Positions 36,525 to 44,889 of a stretch of DNA of 64,000 nucleotides are shown piece after piece. Made by a program: the position numbers and the translations under genes. The stretch comes from Fictibacillus marinisediminis (lineage in GTDB: Bacteria > Bacillota > Bacilli > Bacillales > Fictibacillaceae): assembly GCF_023149135.1 (NCBI RefSeq), contig NZ_JAIWJX010000002.1:3472001-3536000 (forward strand). Direction: 5' to 3'. Under the pieces are notes generated by a model. That model ran no database searches. It saw nothing but the letters and a program-made list of their open reading frames with translations, and was not told where the DNA came from. Each line of letters opens with the position of its first letter. The stretch's first letter is position 1.

Positions 36525-36830
36525 TTAATGAACCTGAGAATTAAACGTCATGATCCAGATAGAGCCGGCTACGATCGTAAACACCATTACCGCGCCAAGC
36601 ACAAGTGCCATCACATGATACCTCGGCTTCTCTCCTTCTCTAATGTGCATGAAGAAGAAAAACTGAATGATGAGCTGCAGTAAGGCGATCAAAAGAATGG
36701 AAACCGTCAGCATGCTCTTGCTCATCACATGCTGGATCACAAGCCACAGCGGGATGATCGTTAAAATGATGGAGAAGAGAAAACCCATAATGTATGTCTT
36801 TGCTGAACCATGGTTTTCATGTCCGTTCAT
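36525..36830 (-). CDS. qoxD: Cytochrome aa3 quinol oxidase subunit IV
   Basis: A 101-residue protein with three membrane helices (YIMGFLFSIILTIIPLWLVI, LTVSILLIALLQLIIQFFFFMHI, YHVMALVLGAVMVFTIVAGSIWIM) typical of QoxD/CyoD. It abuts qoxC and is last in the qoxABCD operon. It is an accessory, non-catalytic subunit. No gene is seen in the short gap to its left. Confidence 0.93.
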   Translation of the reverse strand: MNGHENHGSAKTYIMGFLFSIILTIIPLWLVIQHVMSKSMLTVSILLIALLQLIIQFFFFMHIREGEKPRYHVMALVLGAVMVFTIVAGSIWIMTFNSQVH

Positions 36831-37433
36831 CTACATCACCCCCAACAGATAAACAACGGTAAAGATGAAGATCCAGACGACATCGAGAAAATGCCAGTAC
36901 AGACCGACAATCGTTACTTTTTCTTTGGTCAGATGGTCGATGCCGTGCCTGCCGATCTGAACCATCACACCAATCATCCATATCAAACCGAACGTGACGT
37001 GGAGTCCGTGCGTTCCGACCAGTGTAAAAAAGGAAGAAAGAAATGCGTTAGTGGATATCGTTGCTCCTTCAGCTGCCATTTTGGCAAACTCCGTAATTTC
37101 AAGTCCCACAAAGGACATACCGAGCAATACGGTAACCGCCAGCCATGCCATCAGCTGTTTTTTGTTTCCTTTATGCATCGCGAGTGAAGCAAGCCCGCTC
37201 GTAAAGCTGCTTGCCAAAAGGATGAAAGTTTCAGCAGTAAAGCCCTTGACCTCAAACAGCTCATGACCTGTAAGATCTCCATCTGTGTGAGTCCTTAAGA
37301 CGGCATATACTGCAAACAAACAAGCGAAAATAATACAGTCTGTTACAAGAAAAATCCAAAAGCCCAGCAATTTAAACGTATCATGATGCGCCTCGTGGCG
37401 GGTATCCATAGACGTTACCGATTGTGCCATCAC
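36831..37433 (-). CDS. qoxC: Cytochrome aa3 quinol oxidase subunit III
   Basis: A 200-residue protein with five membrane helices and the heme-copper oxidase subunit III pattern (FKLLGFWIFLVTDCIIFACLF, THGLHVTFGLIWM, YWHFLDVVWIFIFTVVYL). The conserved acidic and His residues of helices III-V are present. It overlaps qoxB by 4 nt, indicating translational coupling. Confidence 0.95.
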   Translation of the reverse strand: MMAQSVTSMDTRHEAHHDTFKLLGFWIFLVTDCIIFACLFAVYAVLRTHTDGDLTGHELFEVKGFTAETFILLASSFTSGLASLAMHKGNKKQLMAWLAVTVLLGMSFVGLEITEFAKMAAEGATISTNAFLSSFFTLVGTHGLHVTFGLIWMIGVMVQIGRHGIDHLTKEKVTIVGLYWHFLDVVWIFIFTVVYLLGVM

Positions 37434-39388
37434 ACGACCCTCCCTAAAGAAGCTTCCGTCCGCTTGATTTCATCTACAGGAATGTAGTAGTCCGTTTTCC
37501 GCTGGAAGGAACGGGCCAGCAAGCAGATGGCTACACCAGCCAAGCCGGCGATTCCTACCCACACCCATTCAAAAGTAAGCCCAAATCCTGCTACAAACCA
37601 GCACGCCGCCATGAAAAATGGAATACCTGAGTTTTTAGGCATGTGGATCGGTTCAAACTCTTTATTTTCTTTTTCAGAAGCAGCTCCATGCTTATGTTCC
37701 TTCATATCCCACCAGGCATCATCACTCCTCACCTTTGGAATATGGGCAAAGTTATAAAGCGGAGCAGGAGATGGAATGGACCACTCCAGCGTCCGGCCGT
37801 TCCACGGATCTCCTGTAAGATCGCGCTCGCCGTTCTTGATGCTGTAGAGGATCTGCCATACCTGGAACACGAAGCCGATTCCCATAAGGAACGCGCCACC
37901 CGTGGAAACAAGGTTGTACGGCGCCCAGCCCATGTCCCATCCGTACGTATAGACACGGCGGGTCATGCCCATGAATCCAAGCGCATATTGCGGCATGAAG
38001 CATACATAGAACCCGATATTCCATGTCCAGAACGCCCATTTGCCGAGGCGGTCGTTCAATTTAAAGCCGAACATTTTCGGCCACCAGTAGTAGAGTCCTG
38101 CCAAATACCCGAAGACAACCCCGCCAATCAGGACCTGATGAAAGTGGGCAATCAGGAAATAGCTGTTATGGTACTGATAGTCAGCCGGCGCAACAGCCAG
38201 CATGACCCCTGTCGCTCCCCCAACGACAAAGCAGGGAATAAAAGCGAGCGTCCAGAGCATCGGCTGCGTCATGCTGATGCGGCCGCGGAACATCGTGAAC
38301 AGCCAGTTGAATACTTTAACACCCGTCGGAATACCGATTGCCATCGTTGTTATGGCAAAGAACGTATTCACATCGGCTCCGGCACCCATCGTGAAAAAGT
38401 GGTGGACCCACGTAAAGTAGGAAAGTACACTGATGATCATCATGGAAAATACCATGGATTTATAGCCGAAAATTTTCTTTTTCGAGAAGGTGCTGACGAC
38501 CTCTGAGTAGATACCGAACGCCGGCAGCACTACGATATACACTTCTGGATGTCCCCACATCCAGATCAGGTTGACATACATCATCGGGTTTCCGCCGCCG
38601 GTTGCCGTAAAGATATGGGCACCGAAAAAGCGGTCAACAAACAATAACGCCAGTGTTACCGTCAATACAGGAAACGCGAAGATGATCGTGATGCAGCTGG
38701 CCAGTACAGACCAGGAGAACAGCGGCATCTTCATGAGTTTCATGCCGGGAGCACGCATCTTTAAAATGGTGACGAGAAAGTTAATTCCAGTTGCCAGGCT
38801 TCCAATCCCCGAGATTTGAATTCCCCAGATATAGAAGTTTTGTCCCGGCCCAGGGCTTCCAGCAAGTTCGGATAACGGCGGATAGCTCAGCCAGCCGGCA
38901 TCCGGTGATCCTCCCACAACAAAGGATAAGTTGAACAGCATGGCGCCAAAGAAAAACAGCCAGAAGCTCAGCGCGTTCAAGAACGGATACGCGACATCGC
39001 GCGCTCCGAGCTGCAGCGGCACCACAATGTTAAACAGTGCAAACATAAAGGGCATCGCCATAAACAAAATCATGATTGTGCCGTGCGTCGTAAAAATCTC
39101 ATTGTAATGCTGTGAATCCAAAAAGTGTGAATTCGGGAAAGCCAGCTGCATTCTCATGAGCAGTGCGTCAACTCCTCCCCTGAACAGCATGAGGAGGGAG
39201 GATACCAAATACATAATTCCGATTTTTTTATGATCAACGGTTGTGAGCCACTCGCGCCACAGCCAGCCCCATTTTTTAAAAAACGTAAGAAAAACCAAAA
39301 TACCAAGAAGCGTGATCACAATGGCAACATCCGCGCCATAAATCAGCGGATCGCCGGTTACAAAAAATCCTTTCGCCTTGTCTGCCAT
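37430..39388 (-). CDS. qoxB: Cytochrome aa3 quinol oxidase subunit I
   Basis: A 652-residue catalytic subunit of a heme-copper quinol oxidase. Heme and CuB ligands are visible in FTTHGTIMI (helix II His), WMWGHPEVYIVVLPAFG (His-Pro-Glu-Val-Tyr with the crosslinked Tyr), TWVHHFF (His-His of CuB) and NSYFLIAHFHQVLIGG (two heme His). The length and N-terminal extra helix fit QoxB. It reduces oxygen to water using menaquinol and pumps protons. Confidence 0.98.
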   Translation of the reverse strand: MADKAKGFFVTGDPLIYGADVAIVITLLGILVFLTFFKKWGWLWREWLTTVDHKKIGIMYLVSSLLMLFRGGVDALLMRMQLAFPNSHFLDSQHYNEIFTTHGTIMILFMAMPFMFALFNIVVPLQLGARDVAYPFLNALSFWLFFFGAMLFNLSFVVGGSPDAGWLSYPPLSELAGSPGPGQNFYIWGIQISGIGSLATGINFLVTILKMRAPGMKLMKMPLFSWSVLASCITIIFAFPVLTVTLALLFVDRFFGAHIFTATGGGNPMMYVNLIWMWGHPEVYIVVLPAFGIYSEVVSTFSKKKIFGYKSMVFSMMIISVLSYFTWVHHFFTMGAGADVNTFFAITTMAIGIPTGVKVFNWLFTMFRGRISMTQPMLWTLAFIPCFVVGGATGVMLAVAPADYQYHNSYFLIAHFHQVLIGGVVFGYLAGLYYWWPKMFGFKLNDRLGKWAFWTWNIGFYVCFMPQYALGFMGMTRRVYTYGWDMGWAPYNLVSTGGAFLMGIGFVFQVWQILYSIKNGERDLTGDPWNGRTLEWSIPSPAPLYNFAHIPKVRSDDAWWDMKEHKHGAASEKENKEFEPIHMPKNSGIPFFMAACWFVAGFGLTFEWVWVGIAGLAGVAICLLARSFQRKTDYYIPVDEIKRTEASLGRVV

Positions 39389-39415
39389 CTGTTTTTCCCC
39401 CTTTCTTCTTTTCTA

Positions 39416-40327
39416 TTATTTATCGTGGTCCATCATCGACATGTCATGTCCCCCGTGCTTCATCTCAGGCTTCATATATTTGCCGCCGTTGCGGTCGATC
39501 GTGTTATGAAACAAGGATTCAGGATACGAGGAAAATGATTGTTTCTCTGCCAGTCCTTTTTTCGTCAGCAGATCATATCTCTCCTGAGTTAGCGCCGGAG
39601 CTGATTTTTTGATTTGTTTTGCCCATTGGTTGAATTCAGCCTGCGGCTTGGCAACCACCTTAAATTTCATATGTGCAAAACCTCTTCCGGTAAAGTTGGC
39701 ACCAGATCCGAAGTACGTTCCCGGCTTGTCTGCCTGGAGCCAGAGCCTCATCGCCATTCCCGGCATCGTATATTCTTGTCCGCCAAGCTCTGGAACCCAG
39801 AACGAGTTCATCATCGAATCCGATGTTAATTGGAATTGAACTGGAACGCCGGCCGGAATTTCCGCGTAGTTGACGGTCGCAATTTTTTGATCGGGATACT
39901 GAAACAGCCACTTCCAATCGAGTGAGGTGACCTGAATGGTAATCGGTTTTACATCTGTCACTGGCGGTTTGACAAGAGAATACGTTGTTTTGGCAGTGTA
40001 AACTCCTAAAATACAAATGATGATGACCGGAATTCCCCACCACACGATCTCCAATATTTTGCTGTCATTCCACTCTGGCGTATACGGTGCTTTATTGCCC
40101 GGTTTGTCACGGTACCTGTATACGATATAAAACAGCAAAATTAAAACCGGTATCACCACAGCGGCACATAAAACCGCTGACAATACAATTAAGTCAAACT
40201 CCTTTTGCGCGACAGGCCCGGACGGATTAAAGACGAGATACCGCCGGTCGCATCCTGTTAGAAGTGCTAACAGGGTGATGCCCAGAGCAGAAACCTTCCA
40301 AAGATAGCTGGACGTATGTTTCTTCAT
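39416..40327 (-). CDS. qoxA: Cytochrome aa3 quinol oxidase subunit II (lipoprotein)
   Basis: A 303-residue QoxA. A signal peptide ends in the lipobox LLTGC, two membrane helices follow, then a cupredoxin-fold domain (WKWLFQYPDQKIATVNYAEIP, FWVPELGGQEYTMPGM). The CuA-binding Cys pair of cytochrome c oxidases is absent, as expected for a quinol oxidase. The C-terminus ends in a His/Met-rich stretch (MKHGGHDMSMMDHDK). It is the first gene of qoxABCD, with an FNR/CRP-type palindrome upstream. Confidence 0.95.
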   Translation of the reverse strand: MKKHTSSYLWKVSALGITLLALLTGCDRRYLVFNPSGPVAQKEFDLIVLSAVLCAAVVIPVLILLFYIVYRYRDKPGNKAPYTPEWNDSKILEIVWWGIPVIIICILGVYTAKTTYSLVKPPVTDVKPITIQVTSLDWKWLFQYPDQKIATVNYAEIPAGVPVQFQLTSDSMMNSFWVPELGGQEYTMPGMAMRLWLQADKPGTYFGSGANFTGRGFAHMKFKVVAKPQAEFNQWAKQIKKSAPALTQERYDLLTKKGLAEKQSFSSYPESLFHNTIDRNGGKYMKPEMKHGGHDMSMMDHDK

Positions 40328-40426
40328 GTGTGACCTCTCCTTTCATAACCTGAAACAGTGTTTCTATCTTCCTGACGGAGTGTAATAAGTACTATTTCAT
40401 GCTATAACGGAGGGGCTTTTCTCATA

Positions 40427-40442
40427 TGTGATATAAATCACA
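40427..40442 (-). promoter_or_regulatory. FNR/CRP-type palindrome upstream of qoxA
   Basis: TGTGA-TATAAA-TCACA is a perfect match to the Crp/Fnr-superfamily consensus. On the minus strand a possible -10 (TATAGC, 40401-40406) would put the start near 40394, with the palindrome centred about -40, the class II activator position. The -10 is weak, so the geometry is tentative. Confidence 0.65.
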
Positions 40443-40471
40443 CTTTCATAAAAATAAGGCTTGTTCTGCTT

Positions 40472-40495
40472 CATTTGTCACAAAGTGGACAAATG
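40472..40495. promoter_or_regulatory. Second palindrome between qoxA and the cupin gene
   Basis: CATTTGTC-ACAAAGTG-GACAAATG, perfect 8-bp arms around an 8-bp centre that is itself near-symmetric. The regulator is unknown. Confidence 0.5.
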
Positions 40496-40585
40496 AGGCC
40501 GCAGCAGGAAAATATACTGTCACGCCATCTGGGCATCTGCATAGGGTATGTTAGTGACCATCTGCCAAAAGAAAGAGGGTAAACT

Positions 40586-41182
40586 ATGGTGCAAAACCTG
40601 GATTACACATCACCAGCCACTCAATACACCGCCGATGTCAGCAGCAACGTGTTCACCAAAGACCGCGAGAATTATATAAATGTTTTGGGGATCCAGCAGT
40701 TAAACACGTTGGACAATGTTTCCTTATTGGATATTTTCTTGAGCACCAATAACGTCGTCGAACCTCATTATCACCAAAATGCCGCAGAGCTTGTGTACTG
40801 CATTTCCGGTTCTGCTGTTGTTTCCATCTTCAATCCGTTTACGAAACAGTTCCATCACTATCCGATCGGACCCCGGCAGGTTGCTAACGTTCCTCAAGGC
40901 TGGTGGCATTATGAAGTAGCTGCCTCTGACCAAACCCACCTGCTGGCTATATTCAACTCACCGACCCCGGATGTCATCCTGGGTTCCGATCTTTTAAAAT
41001 TCACCCCGTCCAACATCATGGCTCACACATATTGCATGAATGAAAAACAATGGATCCAAACGGTCGCACCCGTCCAGTCCACCACGTTTATCGGGCCGCC
41101 GAAAAACTGCAGTGGAGAACAACGCCAAGATCAGTATTATCCAAGCCATTATCCTCAGACCTTCTATCATCCGCCATATTAA
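40586..41182 (+). CDS. Single-domain cupin protein
   Basis: A 198-residue cupin. The first cupin motif is EPHYHQNAAELVYCISGSAVVSIFNP (His, His, Glu metal ligands), and the second motif (VPQGWWHYEV) supplies the fourth ligand. It resembles half of bicupin oxalate decarboxylases, but activity cannot be inferred. The last 40 residues are Tyr/Pro/His/Gln-rich (QDQYYPSHYPQTFYHPPY), which is reminiscent of spore-coat proteins. AAAGAGGG precedes ATG. Confidence 0.85.
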   Translation: MVQNLDYTSPATQYTADVSSNVFTKDRENYINVLGIQQLNTLDNVSLLDIFLSTNNVVEPHYHQNAAELVYCISGSAVVSIFNPFTKQFHHYPIGPRQVANVPQGWWHYEVAASDQTHLLAIFNSPTPDVILGSDLLKFTPSNIMAHTYCMNEKQWIQTVAPVQSTTFIGPPKNCSGEQRQDQYYPSHYPQTFYHPPY

Positions 41183-41186
41183 ATCG

Positions 41187-41222
41187 GCAAAAAAAAAGCT
41201 TACCTCGACGGGTAAGCCTTGC
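41187..41222. terminator. Terminator between cupin gene and arsC
   Basis: AGGCTTACC-CGTCGA-GGTAAGCTTTTTTTTT on the minus strand. The hairpin directly follows arsC and also lies just after the cupin stop codon. Confidence 0.85.
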
Positions 41223-41225
41223 TTG

Positions 41226-41645
41226 TTATTTTCCTGTATTGGCAAATGCCGCAATGCGCCCGCCAATTTCATCACGGACGCGCTGGAACACCTTCCATTT
41301 TTCTTCTTCTGTTCCTTCCGCTTTCGCCGGATCATCAAATCCCCAGTGATCCCGTTTTACATGCGGAGGAGTCATCGGGCACTTGTCAGCCGCATCCCCG
41401 CAGAGCGTGACAACAAGATCTGCGTTATTAAAAATATCCGGATCAATGATGTCAGACGTTTGATTCGAAATATCAATCTCCACTTCATTCATCGCTCTAA
41501 CCGCATTGGGGTTTAAGCCATGTGCTTCAATCCCTGCGCTTTTTACTTCCCATTCTTCACCAAGATGCTTTTTAGCCCAGCCTTCTGCCATCTGGCTTCT
41601 GCATGAATTTCCGGTACATAAGAAATAGATTGTTTTTTTAGCCAT
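41226..41645 (-). CDS. arsC: Arsenate reductase (thioredoxin-coupled)
   Basis: A 139-residue low-molecular-weight phosphatase-fold ArsC, the same length as the B. subtilis enzyme. The P-loop is CTGNSCRS (Cys10 nucleophile), and the redox relay Cys pair is in [11 protein letters not shown] (Cys82 and Cys89). It reduces arsenate to arsenite for export by the neighbouring ArsB. The ATG at 41645 follows AAGGAG; two codons upstream are excluded on that basis. Confidence 0.97.
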   Translation of the reverse strand: MAKKTIYFLCTGNSCRSQMAEGWAKKHLGEEWEVKSAGIEAHGLNPNAVRAMNEVEIDISNQTSDIIDPDIFNNADLVVTLCGDAADKCPMTPPHVKRDHWGFDDPAKAEGTEEEKWKVFQRVRDEIGGRIAAFANTGK

Positions 41646-41668
41646 TCTCAAACACTCCTTAACTCAAT

Positions 41669-42967
41669 TTAATGAAGGATAATTAACCATAGATAGAGAC
41701 CTGTCAACGTTATAAACAAGGTTGGAACCGTTAAAACGACCCCAATTTTAAAGTAGTATCCCCATGTTATTTTCACGCCTTTAGTATTCAGCACATGAAG
41801 CCATAATAATGTAGCTAACGAACCAATCGGTGTAAGTTTCGGCCCCAAGTCCGAACCGATCACGTTCGCATAAATCAAGGCTTCCCTCATGACACCTGTC
41901 GTATGGGTATCAGATATGGCTAACGCATCGATCATAACGGTTGGCATATTATTCATCACAGAAGAGATGACCGCTGCGATAAAGCCCATTCCAATCGTTC
42001 CTGCAAATAGTCCATGATGTGTGACAGATTCAATGGCACTGGCCAATAAATTGGTCAGTCCTGCATTTCGCAAACCATACACGACAACATACATACCGAT
42101 AGAGAAGAATACGACCGCCCAAGGTGCACCTTTAATGATCGTTTTCGTTTGAACGGCTGGACTTTTTCTGGCTGCAATCAAGAATATAATCGCAATAATG
42201 CCGGCGATGAAGGATACAGGCACCGAGAAGAATTCTCCTATAAAGTATCCCGCCAGCAATGCAGCTAAAACATACCATGACAATGTAAACATTTTTACAT
42301 CTTTAATGGCCTCTGCCGGTTTTTTCAGCTGATTGACATCGTATGTCTTTGGTATGCTTTTTCTGAAATACAGATAGAGTACAAGAATGCTTGCCAGCAG
42401 ACTAAATAGATTGGGAATGATCATACGGCTGGCATACTCCGAAAAACTGATGCCGAAAAAGTCGGCTGACACAATATTCACCAAATTGCTGACGATCAGC
42501 GGCAAGGAAGTCGTATCTGCAATAAACCCGCTGGCCATGATAAATGGAATCACCATTTTGTGCTCAAATTTCAAATGGCGAACCATTGCTAAAACGATCG
42601 GAGTCAAGATTAACGCAGCTCCGTCGTTGGCAAAGAAAGCGGACACCACTGCTCCCAATACCGTTACCAGCAAAAACATTCTGATCCCGTTTCCATTCGC
42701 AAAGCGGGCCACATGAAGAGCCGCCCACTCAAAGAACCCTACCTCATCTAAAATAAGAGAAATAATGATAATAGCAACAAATGTGAGAGTAGCGTTCCAA
42801 ACAATTCCCGTTACATCTATTACATCCTTAAAGGAGACCACTTGAAAGAGCAAAGCAATAAAAGCTCCTCCACAAGCTGACCACCCAATACTAAGACCTC
42901 TAGGCTGCCAGATCACAAACGTCAGTGTGGCTAAAAATAGGATACTGGCAATAATGACTGAGCTCAC
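41669..42967 (-). CDS. arsB: Arsenite efflux permease ArsB
   Basis: A 432-residue ion-transporter-superfamily protein with about twelve helices and ArsB motifs: [30 protein letters not shown] and [26 protein letters not shown]. It expels arsenite and antimonite. The start is GTG at 42967 after AAGGAGGT. It is the middle gene of arsR-arsB-arsC. Confidence 0.96.
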   Translation of the reverse strand: MSSVIIASILFLATLTFVIWQPRGLSIGWSACGGAFIALLFQVVSFKDVIDVTGIVWNATLTFVAIIIISLILDEVGFFEWAALHVARFANGNGIRMFLLVTVLGAVVSAFFANDGAALILTPIVLAMVRHLKFEHKMVIPFIMASGFIADTTSLPLIVSNLVNIVSADFFGISFSEYASRMIIPNLFSLLASILVLYLYFRKSIPKTYDVNQLKKPAEAIKDVKMFTLSWYVLAALLAGYFIGEFFSVPVSFIAGIIAIIFLIAARKSPAVQTKTIIKGAPWAVVFFSIGMYVVVYGLRNAGLTNLLASAIESVTHHGLFAGTIGMGFIAAVISSVMNNMPTVMIDALAISDTHTTGVMREALIYANVIGSDLGPKLTPIGSLATLLWLHVLNTKGVKITWGYYFKIGVVLTVPTLFITLTGLYLWLIILH

Positions 42968-42982
42968 AAATATAATACCTCC

Positions 42983-43330
42983 TTAACTATCACAAGAAAT
43001 TCGTTTTCCCTGTGCCTCTAATTCTTCTATACGATACTGCTGACTCGGTAAGCCCTGAATCACTTGCAGGACAAACGAACGAAAAGGATAAGCAGCATTT
43101 AATGAATAATAGATCCATTGCCCGTTTCTCCGTTCTTTTACTAAACCGATATCCCTTAACTTTCGCAGGTGCTGACTAACGGCTGGCTGGCTCATCTGAA
43201 ACAGATCGACAAATTCACAGACACAGCATTCGTTCTCAGACATTATTTTCACCATGGCTAACCGTGTTTTATCGCCTAATAATTTTAGTATGGTAGCAGC
43301 GGTTTCCAATTTTAATTCCTGACTGGCCAT
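42983..43330 (-). CDS. arsR: ArsR-family arsenic repressor (operon copy)
   Basis: A 115-residue SmtB/ArsR winged helix. The DNA-recognition helix is QMSQPAVSQHLRKLRDIG, and the ECCVCEFVD stretch at its start supplies Cys ligands for As(III). It is the first gene of arsR-arsB-arsC and lies downstream of a perfect palindromic operator at 43375-43390, implying autoregulation. Confidence 0.95.
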   Translation of the reverse strand: MASQELKLETAATILKLLGDKTRLAMVKIMSENECCVCEFVDLFQMSQPAVSQHLRKLRDIGLVKERRNGQWIYYSLNAAYPFRSFVLQVIQGLPSQQYRIEELEAQGKRISCDS

Positions 43331-43374
43331 CCAGCAAGCACCTCCAATATCATCACATTATCCGTCATCATTAT

Positions 43375-43390
43375 ATAAGTATATACTTAT
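43375..43390. promoter_or_regulatory. ArsR operator of the arsRBC operon
   Basis: ATAAGTATATACTTAT is a perfect 16-bp palindrome 45 bp upstream of arsR. It differs entirely from the ATCAA-N6-TTGAT boxes of the second arsenic cluster, suggesting two separate repressor specificities. Confidence 0.75.
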
Positions 43391-43421
43391 GTACGCAACC
43401 GTAAATTCGTATCAACAAAAA

Positions 43422-43446
43422 GTCACCTGCCAGAATGACAGGTGAC
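43422..43446 (-). terminator. arsI terminator
   Basis: GTCACCTGTC-ATTCT-GGCAGGTGACTTTTTG on the minus strand, shortly after the arsI stop codon. Confidence 0.85.
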
Positions 43447-43456
43447 ATAGAATGAT

Positions 43457-43858
43457 TTAGCAGCACGACGCTGATTTTGTTGGTTCATGTACTTCGGTAT
43501 CCCTCTTCGTATAAAAGAATTCCCACTCATTCCCGTCTGGATCCGTCACCCAAAATTTATCCTGAGTGGCATAGCAGCAGTATACATCCATTTCTTCACG
43601 GGCAAAAAATCCTAACTTCTCTAAACGATCCTTGTGTTTTATCACTTCTTCCGCATTTTCCACTTGAAAACCGAAATGGCCGACCTGATTTCCTGATACT
43701 TTGCCTTTGAGGTTTAATGTAAAGTTAAGACCTGGATCTTCGAGTAAGTATTTTGCATAATCTGCCTTCACTTTTACTGGATCTGTATTAAAAATCTTAG
43801 AATAGAACTCCATGGATTTTTCCAGATCCGTGACATTGATGCCCACATGCATTTTCAT
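43457..43858 (-). CDS. arsI: ArsI/CadI-type dioxygenase (probable organoarsenical C-As lyase)
   Basis: A 133-residue vicinal-oxygen-chelate protein: HVGINVTDLEKSMEFYSKIF start, GHFGFQVEN, and VTDPDGNEWEFF with metal ligands. The vicinal Cys pair in VYCCYATQDKFWV matches the trivalent-arsenic site of ArsI. ArsI demethylates methylarsenite. The C-terminus has an extra SASCC tail. The ATG at 43858 follows GGAGGG. It is 27 nt downstream of the tiny Cys-pair gene and probably cotranscribed. Confidence 0.9.
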   Translation of the reverse strand: MKMHVGINVTDLEKSMEFYSKIFNTDPVKVKADYAKYLLEDPGLNFTLNLKGKVSGNQVGHFGFQVENAEEVIKHKDRLEKLGFFAREEMDVYCCYATQDKFWVTDPDGNEWEFFYTKRDTEVHEPTKSASCC

Positions 43859-43885
43859 CGTGAAACCCTCCATCCAAGAATGATT

Positions 43886-44026
43886 TTATTTATTGCAGCA
43901 CGACGCTTCTTTCGATTTTTCCACTTCTTTCGATTCTTTCGCTTCTTTTTTTACTTCGTTGATTTCAATCTTGCAGCAATCAGATTGTTTAGTTGGCTTT
44001 CCAGTTAGTTTGCGTAACCAGCTCAA
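43886..44026 (-). CDS. 46-residue Cys-pair protein of the arsenic cluster
   Basis: Short gene MSWLRKLTGKPTKQSDCCKI followed by a Lys/Glu-rich helix (VKKEAKESKEVEKSKEA) and a terminal CCNK. It has two CC pairs at opposite ends of a charged linker. The start is TTG with GGAGGAG upstream. It is first in the arsI transcript, with a promoter and two ATCAA-N6-TTGAT boxes just upstream. Thiol pairs suggest arsenite binding, for example a chaperone or buffer, but no function is known to me. Confidence 0.7.
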   Translation of the reverse strand: MSWLRKLTGKPTKQSDCCKIEINEVKKEAKESKEVEKSKEASCCNK

Positions 44027-44045
44027 ATTTTCTCCTCCTCACTAA

Positions 44046-44121
44046 ATCAATTTTTCTTGATTTATTGACAGTATATTAGCAGATATTGCTAATTGCAAGT
44101 GTTTAATCAAAAAAAATTGAT
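44046..44121 (-). promoter_or_regulatory. arsI-side promoter flanked by two ATCAA-N6-TTGAT boxes
   Basis: Minus-strand TTGCAA (44093-44098) and TATACT (44070-44075) are 17 bp apart. One inverted repeat (44046-44061) covers the expected start point and another (44106-44121) lies just upstream of the -35. This geometry fits repression by an ArsR dimer at each site. Confidence 0.8.
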
Positions 44122-44191
44122 TATTAATGTTCACCTCTTTTATGTTTCAACATAAGATAAAAGTAAGTAAAATAGTACTTTCGAATTTAAA

Positions 44192-44264
44192 TCAACTATT
44201 TTTGATAAAGGAGTTGACATATGAAAATAATGGATATAGTATGAGTACATCAAGAAAGTTTGAT
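44192..44264 (+). promoter_or_regulatory. arsR2 promoter flanked by two ATCAA-N6-TTGAT boxes
   Basis: TTGACA (44215-44220) and TAGTAT (about 44237-44242) form a promoter. Boxes lie at 44192-44207 (upstream of the -35) and 44249-44264 (at the start point), mirroring the arrangement on the divergent arsI side. Confidence 0.8.
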
Positions 44265-44284
44265 TTTAATCGAGGTGAATGAAC

Positions 44285-44626
44285 GTGCAAAAAGAAATTC
44301 CGCTTAAAGATGTTTCAAATGACAACCATCGTTCAACAGAAAATGATTTTGAGATGTATGAAAGCAAGTTCAAAGCCCTTGCCGACAAAAAGCGGTTGCA
44401 AATAATGAACATCCTAACCCAAAGAGGAAGTATGTGTGTCTGCGACCTTGCTCCCCTCATGGATATGACGCAATCTAAATTGTCGTATCACTTGAAAATC
44501 TTGTGGGATGCCAACATTCTAACCAAGGAAACAAGAGGCACCTGGAGCTATTACAACATCAATACAGAAGAAATTAATCATTTGCTGTCGCACGAACTCT
44601 GCTGCATTTTTAAACCAGGCTGTTAA
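44285..44626 (+). CDS. arsR: ArsR-family repressor with C-terminal Cys motif
   Basis: A 113-residue winged-helix protein. The recognition helix is DMTQSKLSYHLKILWDANI, preceded by MCVCDLAPLMD, and the C-terminus ends LCCIFKPGC. Cys clusters at both places give alternative As(III) sites, as in AfArsR-type repressors. GTG at 44285 has ideal spacing from GAGG; an ATG 6 nt earlier is possible. It likely binds the six ATCAA-N6-TTGAT boxes around it. Confidence 0.92.
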   Translation: MQKEIPLKDVSNDNHRSTENDFEMYESKFKALADKKRLQIMNILTQRGSMCVCDLAPLMDMTQSKLSYHLKILWDANILTKETRGTWSYYNINTEEINHLLSHELCCIFKPGC

Positions 44627-44642
44627 ATTTTTTCGATATTAC

Positions 44643-44680
44643 ATCAATTTTTTTTGATTAATAGATCAAAATTATTTGAT
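44643..44680 (+). promoter_or_regulatory. Two more ATCAA-N6-TTGAT boxes upstream of the 57-residue gene
   Basis: Boxes at 44643-44658 and 44665-44680, 22 bp apart and so on the same DNA face. No clear promoter is seen between arsR2 and the next gene, so these may control an internal promoter or cause feedback on readthrough. Confidence 0.75.
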
Positions 44681-44701
44681 TAAAACCTAGGAGGAATAAC
44701 T

Positions 44702-44875
44702 ATGTTTCATGAGTATGCCGTTTACCAATGGATGAAAGCCCGTCAAGAAAAGGTGGAAAGAAACGCAAGAAATGCCTGGATGCATCACGATCCACAGATT
44801 ACAAGTAAAACAAGAAGTCAGGCAATGCCTGCATTATTAAAAACGGAGACCTGCTGCACCAGTGCGTGCTCTTAA
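44702..44875 (+). CDS. 57-residue protein with CC-x4-C tail in the arsenic cluster
   Basis: Short gene MFHEYAVYQWMKARQEKVER then an Arg/Ala helix, ending ALLKTETCCTSACS. AGGAGGAAT precedes the ATG. The thiol tail matches the CC endings of its neighbours. It sits between arsR2 and the permease remnant. No family was recognised; a partner of the lost permease or an arsenite-binding protein are possible. Confidence 0.65.
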   Translation: MFHEYAVYQWMKARQEKVERNARNAWMHHDPQITSKTRSQAMPALLKTETCCTSACS

Positions 44876-44889
44876 GAAGGAGATAAAGT

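Noticed and set aside
37643..38506. 287-codon plus-strand frame opposite qoxB
   Set aside because: It is a mirror of the strongly conserved qoxB reading frame; composition is Arg/His/Pro-rich with no domain or ribosome site.
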